Below are positions 9,272-17,938 of a stretch of 20,996 bases of DNA, piece by piece. Source of the DNA: Larix sibirica. Taxonomy: Eukaryota; Streptophyta; Pinopsida; Pinales; Pinaceae. Position 1 is the first letter of the stretch. The number at the start of each line of letters is the position of its first letter. The stretch is taken from contig NWUY0300009878.1 of the NCBI GenBank assembly GCA_004151065.3, forward strand, positions 38,487 through 59,482, given 5' to 3'. Under the pieces are notes generated by a model, which worked only from the letters and a program-made list of their open reading frames with translations, was not told the origin of the DNA and did not search any database. The translations under genes were made by a program, and so were the position numbers.

Positions 9272-9527
9272 TATTACAAAAGCTGGGAACCCTAAATAGG
9301 GTTACATTACTAAATGCATGAGAGATACGCAATATAACGCAACATGATATTATGAATCATTAGTACAATTATCACATAGGATTTGACCTCCTTATGTATG
9401 GTTACTCATGGAGCAAATCATTTCCACTTATGAATGTGGGATATATTTTCTTTACACAAAAAGAACACAAACAAAACTAAGTCATAAAGTGACTTTTATT
9501 ACAACATGTAAGCCTTATATCCTAACA
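9272..9527 (-). repeat. 5' LTR of copia-like element B
   Basis: On the minus strand it starts TGTTAGGATATAAGGCTTAC. It aligns with 7314-7561 through landmarks that in plus sense read TGATATTATGAAT, CCTCCTTAT, TGGTTACTCA, TTTCTTTACACAAA and GTAAGCCTTATATCCTAACA. It ends directly at the primer-binding site. Confidence 0.8.
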
Positions 9528-9930
9528 TTGGCCACCACATAAATTATCATGGAATAGATCAACCCAAATGCCCCTTTTGTTGCAAAAATGAATATGTCAA
9601 GCATATTTTTCAATTTTGTGCATATGCCAAATTAGCCAAGCTTGGGTCTCTAACTTGTGTGGTCAGCACCTCCTCGAGGAAGTTACCTAGCATTTTTCCC
9701 TCCGTAGTGACCAACTCCAATGCACCATAGAGTTTCATACATGGAGACTTGTTAGAATAACGATGTTATTTTTATCTAGAAAAAAGTAAGTAAATGTCTT
9801 TAAAAATGCACAATTTGCTTGTTTCACCTCGTATGATGGCACTTTAATACGTGCCAATTTATGGTTGCATATTCAAAACTAGTCCAAGAAGTCCAATCGA
9901 GAGCTAGCACATCTCTAATGAATAATGGAT
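9528..9930 (+). pseudogene. LINE C-terminal zinc-knuckle (zf-RVT-like) remnant
   Basis: The frame beginning IGHHINYHGIDQPKCPFC at about 9527, then CKNEYVKHIFQFCAYAKL, is the C-terminal cysteine-histidine knuckle of plant LINE polymerases (pattern CPxC...E...H.F..C..A). The frame stays open to a stop at 9728-9730. Beyond it a different frame gives NDVIF and KK, matching the usual 'RNDVIFxxKK' tail block. The remnant starts exactly at the LTR edge of element B, so B inserted into or next to it. It is in the same orientation as the LINE at 1850-3610, which stops just before this domain, so both could belong to one LINE split by later insertions. Confidence 0.65.
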
Positions 9931-11290
9931 TTCTTGGGCCCGACCCTTTGCACTAGGAGTTGGACCCCTACATAAGTTTACTCCCCTCCTAGCTTAGCTA
10001 GTTTGCATTAGTTTGGAAACAGGTCATGCCATAGGGTAGGGCCCCTAATTTGGGGACACAACAAAACAATGGAGTCAAAACCTAATCCAAAAGCACCACA
10101 ACCACCCACCTCCTCAACCCTTTAACAACATGTTCCAACATCTTTGCTTCATTGTTCCAACATACTATTCTAATAACAAGTAGCACCAATATATTTTGTG
10201 TTACTCAAACATTTACTTTTTCTACTTGAAATTCTCCATTCACTATTGATGGTGTTCATTCAAGGCCATCGTAGTTGTACTATAGTATTGTTAGTTATTG
10301 TTTCTATCCATTTGCATACCTTTTTCTTTGTTGTGTATTTCTATCATGGTGTTTTTTACTAATAAGGTACACTAAGAATTCCATTTCATTCTAGTTATAG
10401 AATCTTGTTAAAACTTTAACACATATTTGTAGTGTGCATTTTTTTAGACCACTCTTCTTGGAAGAAGCTGACATAGTCCTTTAGTTTCTTTACTATGTGA
10501 CACAAATCCATATCATAATACAAGTTTTAAAATGTCAAATTATTAGGCTTATCACAAATATATTATTTTCATGTGTTCTCCATGTATCTCCTGCCTTTTT
10601 ATTTTATATCTTTATTAAATGCTAGTGTTTTGTTATGATTATTCTCTCTTTTTGCTTCTAAATGTGTTGTGTGGTCCATTGATTCAACAATGATAATGTT
10701 CCAAATATGTGTATTACTATTACTTGTTCTTTGATGAAATAAACTCTAACATGTGCCCAAAAAAAGGCATTTAAGACTTCCAAAAAATCACATTATATTA
10801 CAATAGAAGTAAAAAGTTGATGTTGTCACATTAGTTATGACTAGCTATTAGCACTAGTCATTATTATATCCATTTCTAAGAAAATTGACAATAACACCTG
10901 GATTGTTTTAGTATCAAATCAATTTTTAATAATTTCCTCCTTCAATGTAGCAATTAACATTTCCACCAATAGTTAAATGAATTGAAAATTTATATGAAAA
11001 GATATTTTAGTGTTAACAATGGCCACAGTTCATTAGAATATTTGTACACACGGAAATCATTGCATGCCATTCTCCATTCATAAATCTTTGGAGTCCATGT
11101 CAAATGAAAATTGGACAAAGATTCTTAAATTTCATTTGGTGTTTTGTTAGATCTAAGTCGTCAATATCATTTGAACCTCAAAATCCCAAGCATTGAAGTT
11201 AAAAATTTTGCTTGTAGCAGAAGCGATACAAGTATTTTGTTGAGTTTAAACACATGAACTACGCATCTAATAATATCGGAAAAATTTAAC
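9931..11290. other. AT-rich intergenic DNA, nothing recognised
   Basis: I read both strands and see no long frame, domain, RNA gene or repeat pair. Homopolymer-rich AT sequence with scattered stops suggests ancient repeat decay. Confidence 0.5.
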
Positions 11291-11386
11291 ATGGAGCAAT
11301 AACAATATTTTTTGCTCCAAGGTAGCAAATATATATATATATATATATATGGAACAATAACAATATTTTTCACTCCAAGTTAGCAA
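11291..11386 (+). repeat. 58-bp-period doublet flanking an (AT)11 microsatellite
   Basis: ATGGAGCAATAACAATATTT... at 11291-11328 recurs as ATGGAACAATAACAATATTT... at 11349-11386, with (AT)11 at 11329-11350 between. The first copy contains an inverted repeat, TGGAGCAA (11292-11299) against TTGCTCCA (11312-11319), that could fold into a hairpin. The second copy has lost perfect pairing. Confidence 0.8.
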
Positions 11387-12402
11387 TTATTTCATATGTA
11401 TAGATACCTTTCCTAGCAAGATAGATAGGCTCAAATTTGTCTTCATTTCATAACATCATACAAATAAAAGATGTGGAGCAATGAATAATTACGTTCATGT
11501 GTTTCAAGTTTACACCAAGTGTAAATAAATAGTTAGACCATCCACTACAAACCAAAGAAAAATCCAAAGATCTATGCACGTGTTCAATGATGTTGAGTAT
11601 GGAAATTCAATTCAATCCTATAGTTTGAGTTTGGTGTATCCTATATGTAGTGAATATCATGTTGCAGTGGATGGGAGGCTACACTCACACTGGTGGATGA
11701 GAGTTGCAATTTGCAACCTGAAATGTGTCATTGTATCACTAGTATCACACCCTATTTTTGGGAAAATGAGGTTTAAATACTCATAAGGACTAGATGGAAG
11801 TGAAAAAATTGGAGGGGGGATTAGAACAAAGGGAAAGAAAATAAGCAACAACACAAATACATGGGAGGAAAACACAATAAAGGGAAAAGGGTACAATCAA
11901 AAGCTAAGATTTGATACCAAAATATAATATGTCTAGTGCTTATTCCTTAAATCAGAGTATATTATCACCAAGCTTTATTTAGTTTCAAAGTATTCAAATT
12001 CTCAATTGCAATTGTGGACAAAATTATTTGTATAGGTTATGAACTTTACACAAGATACACAAAATATTGCCATTCAAGATCAAAATAAAGTTTGGAAATT
12101 CATATTTTTCAAAGAGATAGAACATAAGTCCAAACTACATATTAGAATAATATTATTCAAATCAACATGGAGAGTGGATTCTTCACATCTAGGAGCACCC
12201 ATAAACAACTCGTGGAACTATACCCCAGGGTTCCCACTAATATAATAGCCCATCCAAGAATTTTGGGAGTGTATTGTGTACCACCAGTTGGACATAAATT
12301 GTACAGCCACATAATTCCACATGATCCTTCTTCAATCTCCCTCCTATTCACATAAAATCCAATGTGTATAGGGATGAAAATTGCATTTAAGATTTAATAC
12401 TC
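11387..12402. other. No gene; one possible LTR primer-binding site on the minus strand
   Basis: Open frames at 11574-11786, 11657-11896 and 12157-12355 carry no recognisable domain. Minus-strand TGGTATCAAATCTTAG (11904-11919) resembles the tRNA-Met primer-binding site. I could not find a paired LTR, so a retroelement here is only a possibility. Confidence 0.3.
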
Positions 12403-12412
12403 ATTACAATTA

Positions 12413-12445
12413 GTATTTTAAAACTTAGTCAACTCGGACTCGAAT
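12413..12445 (+). repeat. Left terminal inverted repeat of the candidate transposon
   Basis: The core TTTTAAAACTT, then ACTCGGACTC, pairs with 14309-14340 in reverse complement. It is imperfect, with several mismatches. Confidence 0.5.
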
Positions 12446-13518
12446 TTTGTCAAGTTGACCCCCGACAAATTCAACTTGGCCTCCAAATCAGTTTAGGTGG
12501 CCAGTGTAGTACTAAACTAAGGAACTCGGCCAAGTTAGTATCGTCTCAGCCAAGTCACTATGGACAGAACATCCCTAATTTGATTTAACTAAATTGAATG
12601 AATTTAATTTGATTGCAATGTTTTTTTCTCAAATACCTAAACTAATCTCGTGGAAAATGAGCTTGAAATCAATTATCTAGATCCTAACAATCATGAAATG
12701 GATCATAAAAAGGCTCCAAAAACTAAGGCAAGGTTTGTAGAGTCTACATAACTCTCCATCATCACAACTCAAAAGAGGAAGTATTGTGCACAAAAGGCTC
12801 CTCGACAAAAACTAATTTACAAATCATTAACACCATCTTCCATGTTGTGAGGGAAGAGTAACCATTGTATGATCGTTTTGGTTTAGTTAAGAAACTCCCT
12901 CTCTGCTAGCACTAGAACAACATGAAATCTCATGTCCACTGGTGTCGAGCCACTATATGATGCCTCTAATTCTAGTGCAAAATCAATGTAAATGATGTAG
13001 AAACATATTCACAACAATGATTCAAAATGCAAACACAAACAACCAACTTCAAAGGCAACGATTGGGGATAAGTTTGCTTTACCCTTCCAACATGTGGATT
13101 ACATTATGTACAACATCAATTTTTGGACTTTTAAAACTCATCACTAGTCTTGTTAGCAAGTTGACAATATGCAAACATTACACTAACTTTTACAATTAAA
13201 TTCCAATATTTGAATTCACGACTATATATGACTCGGTAACACCCTATTTCTAAGCTAAGGGTTAATCTTCAATGATAGAGCCATAACCCAATTAAGTATT
13301 TCATTACATGTTTACTGCAAGAATTTTTGTAAGAAGCACTAACAGTCGATTTAACCATAAATGGAAATAATTATCAAAAAATAGATAATACCCTAAATTC
13401 ATAAATGAATATATATTACCAGAGACCCAATTTTACAAATTGGATACAAATACTCCAAATAATTAAATAAATAGAATGACAAACAAAATAGATACCTGAA
13501 CTGAAGAGTTAAACTTAC

Positions 13519-13691
13519 AGTTGCACATTTGAAGCCACTTGGATGCCCATCAGCAGTAGCTCCTCAAGAAACCATGTGTGGGGGGGTCGCTCTCCCCCCA
13601 ACCAACCTCTCAATCATAGACTAAGATCCCCCGAGGCCTCACTCAACAATACCAAGCCAGTCAACACTATCATCATCATAAATCTACCCAT
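13519..13691 (-). pseudogene. Signal-peptide first-exon-like fragment with an in-frame stop
   Basis: On the minus strand, ATG at 13691-13689 opens MGRFMMMIVLTGLVLLSEAS, a good secretory signal peptide: short basic start, hydrophobic core, small residues at the cleavage region. The frame meets TGA at 13616-13614 after 25 residues. Reading past it the same frame stays open (RGWLGGERPPHTWFLEELLL) to CAACT|GTAAGT, a perfect plant 5' splice site with the intron starting at 13518. Upstream are a GA-rich 5' leader and a TATA-like TTAAATAAG (13780-13788). The segment is clearly richer in G+C than its surroundings. It looks like the promoter, leader and first exon of a gene for a secreted protein, now carried inside the TIR element and broken by one stop. 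I do not recognise the parent gene. It could also be a genuine exon encoding a very short peptide. Confidence 0.4.
13580..13599. other. G-run/C-run inverted repeat (hairpin)
   Basis: Seven G (13580-13586), TCGCTCT, then six C (13594-13599) can form a six-pair GC stem with a seven-base loop in RNA from either strand. It lies in the signal-peptide exon fragment just after the in-frame stop. Confidence 0.7.
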
Positions 13692-13779
13692 AGCCTCCAA
13701 ACCGCCATCTCTTCCAAACTCCTAAGACTAATGAGGAAGAGGAACAAGGAAGAAGAACCCCTTCCCCTTCTCCTTCCTC

Positions 13780-13788
13780 TTATTTAAG
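13780..13788 (-). promoter_or_regulatory. TATA-like box upstream of the signal-peptide exon
   Basis: Minus-strand TTAAATAAG lies about 90 bases before the ATG and is followed by a purine-rich leader, a reasonable core promoter layout. This is an inference from position only. Confidence 0.25.
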
Positions 13789-14308
13789 TTTTTGCCAAGC
13801 TCCCCTAGGATGGACACATGTCCACATGCAACAATTCCCATGCAAAATTCCACTAAATAGATAAATAGAACATAATTACATATTTTATTATTTTCCTTTA
13901 CCAACCCCTTCTTTAACCTAAGCCATGATTAATTTAGCTTAATTTGTTAAGTTATATATTTATGCTTATGAATCCCATGCCCTTAAAATACTATTAATAT
14001 AAACCTATATAGTCTAATACTATTGTGCAGGGATAGGACCCACTTGTGTGGCCATCGCGAGTATGTCCCATGCCTACACTACAACCCCGGCATGCCCCCT
14101 AGCACTAATGCAATATGTGACATTTAGATATGCATTGCACTTCGTGCTATTTTGATATATACATGGTATATACATGAGTAGACTTTGCATATTTTATCTC
14201 TAATGGTTTGGAATCTTAAAAATAAGTGTTTTCATTAAAAATTAAATATTTTATGTATTTTTTAGTAAACCGAGTCATTAAATTCAAACCAGCCCGAGTC
14301 ATGGTCAA

Positions 14309-14340
14309 CTCTGAGTCCGAGTCCAAGTTTTAAAACATTA
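14309..14340 (-). repeat. Right terminal inverted repeat of the candidate transposon
   Basis: GAGTCCGAGTCCAAGTTTTA followed by AAACATTA is the inverse of the left end, then the direct repeat ATTACAATTA. Confidence 0.5.
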
Positions 14341-14539
14341 ATTACAATTAAGAAACCAAAAAATGAGAGATTCATTTATCCCTTTTAAAAAATTTACTCT
14401 TCAACTATACTAAGGAAGAGGATTAAATAAATAATAACAATATTTTACTAAGATAGTCATAATCACTTTAACAATGGACATCTAGTAAAAGGTCATCCAT
14501 TAAAAATAGAAGTAGAATAGAAATCAAGGTTGTTGATAG

Positions 14540-14750
14540 AGTCAATGAGGCATTGGCTCACTACTGAGGTTGACAAAGTGTTACACCATCCACCAAGGTT
14601 CTATTCTCAGTGGTATGCCCCACCTTGCTTCGAATGAGGTTCAAAGGATTACAAGGGAATAGTTAGCTTGCAAACCTGGCACCTAAGCCAAAGGAAGTTC
14701 GCCTATGTTGGTGCAGACGCTTGGAACATGTTTCTTTAAGAACTTCCAAA
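14540..14750 (+). mobile_element. Possible tRNA-derived SINE-like segment
   Basis: TGGCTCACTACTG at 14554 resembles a pol III A box (TRGCNNAGYNG), and GGTTCTATTCT at 14597 resembles a B box (GGTTCGANNCC). The 43-base spacing falls within the range for tRNA-like promoters. The segment is richer in G+C than its neighbours and ends in a GA run. Box matches are imperfect and no target duplication was found. Confidence 0.33.
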
Positions 14751-14780
14751 GAGAGAGAGAGAGAGAGGGAGAGAGAGAGA
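14751..14780 (+). repeat. (GA)n microsatellite, 30 bp, one interruption
   Basis: GA units run from 14751 to 14780, with a single GGG interruption near 14767-14769. Confidence 0.9.
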
Positions 14781-14835
14781 TTGGTAGTGAAAAATAAATA
14801 AAAAGAACATATCATAAGTAAAAATATTTCTCACC

Positions 14836-14981
14836 TAAACAAGGAATTAATGAGCCAAAAGTCCAAAGTCTTGGAAAACAAAGAGAAACCTATAAAGAAA
14901 TCAAAACATAAACAAGGAATTAATAAGCCAAAGGTCCAAAGTCTTGGAGAACAAAGAGAAACCTATAAAGGGATCAAAACA
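14836..14981 (+). repeat. 73-bp tandem doublet
   Basis: TAAACAAGGAATTAATGAGC and the following bases at 14836-14908 recur at 14909-14981 with only a few substitutions. Shared blocks are GTCCAAAGTCTTGGA, AACAAAGAGAAACCTATAAAG and ATCAAAACAT. No coding frame is apparent. Confidence 0.88.
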
Positions 14982-15659
14982 TCCACAGGACATTTAAAAA
15001 ACATTTGAACAACATAAAATGGAATGAAGCAACCTCATTCTCTAAAAAGAGTCATGTTAAAAATGAGGTAACGAACAACAAAGAAAATCTTATAAAGGAA
15101 TTTTTGAAAGACAATCAAATTAACAAGCAGGAACCATAAAAGTGACATGATTAAAATAATTGATACCATATTCCTCAAAACCATCCCAAAGCCAATTAAG
15201 AAAGCAGAACACCGCCCTCATTGAGAACTATAGGCTCTCTAGGCACAATAACAAATCAGATTAGGAAACAATTTACCCCAAAAAATATTCAAATAGAAAA
15301 TAAAATAAAACTCAACCCTAAAGAAAATATTTCAATAAAAAAGTTATTAAATAAGGTATCCTTCAACAATTCTCTAAACAAGATGCTAGGATGGAAGTTA
15401 GATTAGAAATAGTAAAAGAATGCCTGTGACTCTTCAAGACAATAAGTAAGAAGATATCAAGAGGGATATTGAAATATTCTCATTGATTTTTAGGATGTAT
15501 TTTATATAACGTATAATATTTTCAGATGGTAAATTGGTCCAACTGATGCAGGTGGGACAAGCAAAAGCCAATCCAACCTGCAAACCCTAGGAATAGTTAG
15601 GTTCCTAATCTAGTAGAACTTCCAAGCTTAGCTTACCCAGCCAAGTCTTTCCAGAAATG
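14982..15659. other. No gene recognised
   Basis: A-rich sequence with a short open frame at 15221-15406, dominated by Asn, Ile and Lys as expected for random AT-rich DNA. No domain, RNA gene or repeat pair was seen. Confidence 0.45.
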
Positions 15660-15960
15660 CGGGCATCACTTTCCAAAAATGCCTTCTGTAATTGCCTTCC
15701 TTTTGCAATTACCTTTCTGCAATTACCTTCCCGCAACGACCTTGGGGAATCGTCTTCCTTTCGCAATTGCAAGCATGCTTTTCAACTTTCTTTTGCAATC
15801 AGCTCCTGCAATTGGCGTCCGCAATGTTCTTTCCACAACTACAACCTTCCGCAATTGTGGGTCGATCTTCTGCAAATTCCTCGCAATTGACTTCTGCAAT
15901 TGGCTTCCGCAAATTGTCTCCTGCAAAGCTCCTTCCGCAACTCCTTACAACCTTCGGATC
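15660..15960 (+). repeat. Degenerate 12-bp tandem array, consensus CTTCYGCAATTG
   Basis: About a dozen or more variants of CTTCYGCAATTG follow one another, often in register: CTTCTGTAATTG (15682), TTTTGCAATTAC, TTCTGCAATTAC, TTTCGCAATTGC, TCCTGCAATTGG, TTCCGCAATTGT, CTTCTGCAATTGG and CTTCCGCAAATTG. Because the unit is a multiple of three, all three plus-strand frames and one minus-strand frame stay open (up to 123 residues, with a recurring FCN.LP pattern). These frames are therefore a by-product of the array and not evidence of a protein. It borders a more GC-balanced segment at 15960-16440 that may be retroelement LTR or leader sequence. Confidence 0.7.
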
Positions 15961-17051
15961 CACAAGTGTTCCTTCTGTAGTTTTTGTGGGCCATCGGATC
16001 CACGATCAACGGTGGACTTGAACCTTTGTGCTAACTCCACATCCGCTTAGGCGGTTAACCTCCGAACCCTTTCTCCTGTGGAATGCTATATGAGTCGTTA
16101 ATCTCTTCGACGACTCCTCTCGTCCATCAATCTGCTATCAACACGGAACACTTAACTTTGGTTTTGTAGAACTTTATCTCTCGTGCACATTCACTTCGCG
16201 AATCCTTTCCCTCGTCGTCAATCTGTCTTCTCTCCTTTGATCTGGACCGTTCAACCTCTATTAAACGAACCGACTGCAAACCTCTGCGTTATGCATTGAT
16301 TGATCAGAGAATCGATCAATCACTGCCCTTCAATCTTTACTAGGCTTGATCTCCTTCTGAAGATCTGATCGTCGTCTCTATGGCTTCACTTAGAGAGTTA
16401 ATTATCTATTTGCAGGTTACAACAGATTAACCCATTCCCATGCAAATTCCCATGTACAGAAAGCCTCCTCTTGTCATTCTATGACCAGCGTGAATCAAAC
16501 ATAGAACCCTACATATACTGGAGATCAATACACTCAGAGACATGTACAAATACTCTTCTTTCAATTCAATCTTAAGAGACCTATACATACACATTGATTC
16601 AGAACTTGTGTTATGACCTTCATCGGCCTAATACAAATACGACTAGCTCTCTTGACCAGATTTACAATGGTTGGCCACACTGTTATGCCTCGTAGGCTTA
16701 CACAAATATAAACAAAGGAATCTGAAACTAATTCTAGTTCAGATCCTTAATGTCCTCAACAACACTCCTATAGATAAGCAACTAATTCCAATAATAGAGA
16801 CAAGTCCTCGAATCTTGCCAACAAATGCAGAATCGATTACATGACTCACCTAAATGACTCCTCACTCACCTATTGACTCATCATCCATCTAGAAGCACAC
16901 TAAAACATAGTATTATTTACAATTTTCATCAAAGACCACTAATTCAGAAAATGAAGACCCCTTATAGGTCTTGATCAAACATTGGACTTGAATGGAGAGC
17001 AAGATGCTCGTGCATCACCAATCAATGGCAAATAGTTCCTATGGTAATATT
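15961..17051. other. No gene; GC-balanced then AT-rich, unidentified
   Basis: The first part (to about 16440) has much more balanced composition, with many CG dinucleotides, than the rest of the window. It contains the hairpin at 16297-16322. It may be LTR or leader of an unrecognised retroelement, but I found no primer-binding site or paired repeat. The remainder is featureless. Confidence 0.35.
16297..16322. repeat. 9-bp inverted repeat with 8-base loop
   Basis: TGATTGATC at 16297-16305 pairs with GATCAATCA at 16314-16322. It is perfect but short, so it may be chance. Confidence 0.6.
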
Positions 17052-17141
17052 TTTAATTAGTATTCCGAATGATTGCTTAGTATTTATATAGAAAGGTTTA
17101 ATTAGTATTCCGAATTATTGCTTAGTATTTATATAGAATGG
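17052..17141 (+). repeat. 45-bp tandem doublet
   Basis: TTTAATTAGTATTCCGAATG and the next 25 bases (17052-17096) are repeated at 17097-17141 with about two or three substitutions. It lies downstream of the 17939-18728 gene, taken in its own orientation. Confidence 0.88.
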
Positions 17142-17918
17142 TGTACTTTTTCAACATTATTTATGTCATTTTATTATCCTGTGGGACTTTGCTGGATATA
17201 GATTTGTATCCTTTTTTTAGGGATAAAAATTATTATAGTCTAGTATATAGCCAACAAGGTTATCATCCAACGAAAAGGATGGTGGGATTTCAAGCCGTCC
17301 ACTATGGTTCCAGCACCCTTGAGCCATGAGCATATTGTCTCCCTTCATGAGCTAATTCACCTTTTAAAGCAAGCTGGTTTGTGGCTTGCCCTTCATAGGT
17401 GGATTTTCCCTGTAAAGTGAGGCTGCAGAAAAATCGCATTACTGAAAAAAAATATCTCAATCACCCAAGATTATTGACATACCATGTTCCATTCATTGTA
17501 AATATAGAATTCATCAGGTAAACAGGGTTTACAAAGTGTGGATCAATCAATTTAGAAGAATACTAGTAAAAACGTGTTATTTTCAAAGAATGTGGTAGCA
17601 GTTGTACTTCCTATCTCCCTCCATGTAAACAGAGGTAGTTCTTATATTTGCATTCTTCAAGTCCACTCATCCATGCATAGCGTGGCATTCGAAATTTCAT
17701 TTCTATTGCAGCCAACACTTTCTCCAAGGATGCATCTCCATATATGAGAGCTTTTAAGAAAATTGTGCATGTTTTCGACAGTGAATTCCCATAGAGTGAT
17801 TATATTTCACCTACAACAGCTGGAACTGCAAAGAAGATATTATTTTGATCTCCCATAATATTACACAAAGTTACTGCTTATTTCCAAAATCATAAACAAG
17901 AGTTCCATGAAGATAGCA
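17142..17918. other. No gene; downstream flank of the minus-strand gene
   Basis: No exon or domain was recognised on either strand. The 63-residue open frame at 17138-17329 begins in the tandem doublet and has no known features. The right-hand part probably includes the 3' untranslated region of the gene at 17939-18728. Confidence 0.4.
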
Positions 17919-17924
17919 TTTATT
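17919..17924 (-). terminator. Candidate polyadenylation signal AATAAA
   Basis: Minus-strand AATAAA begins about 15 bases after the stop codon of the three-exon gene. Plant signals are loose and this one is very close to the stop, so a later signal may be the one used. Confidence 0.35.
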
Positions 17925-17938
17925 GTTGCATTTCCGCA

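Larger units (their letters stand above)
7314..9527 (-). mobile_element. Copia-like LTR retrotransposon B, minus strand, Gag remnant only
   Basis: Read on the minus strand: 5' LTR (9527 down to 9272), primer-binding site (9271-9261), internal region of about 1.7 kb, polypurine tract (7570-7563) and 3' LTR (7561 down to 7314). The internal part holds a recognisable but broken Ty1/copia Gag and no visible polymerase domains. Like element A it is a Gag-only copy and probably non-autonomous. The flanking five-base sequences (TTGGC and CCTCT) do not match. Elements A and B lie with their 3' LTRs facing each other, 52 bp apart. Confidence 0.78.
12413..14340. mobile_element. Candidate TIR DNA transposon (MULE- or hAT-like), about 1.93 kb
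   Basis: The left end reads GTATTTTAAAACTTAG then ACTCGGACTCG. The reverse complement of the right end reads TAATGTTTTAAAACTTGG then ACTCGGACTCAG. These form an imperfect terminal inverted repeat of about 30 bp with GACTCGG subrepeats. The ten bases outside each end are identical direct repeats (ATTACAATTA at 12403-12412 and 14341-14350), as expected for a target-site duplication. A 9-11 bp duplication favours a Mutator-like element, while an 8 bp core would suit hAT. No transposase was recognised inside, so it is non-autonomous. A promoter-plus-first-exon-like segment lies near its middle, the arrangement of a Pack-MULE. The low-complexity repeat leaves room for coincidence. Confidence 0.5.

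Noticed and set aside
15657-16050. Overlapping 123-, 109- and 77-residue open frames
   Set aside because: All arise from the 12-bp array, whose unit length is a multiple of three; frames overlap and none has a domain.
16297-16322. Hairpin as a microRNA precursor
   Set aside because: The arms are only 9 bp; a plant microRNA precursor needs a stem of at least about 20 bp, which I do not see.
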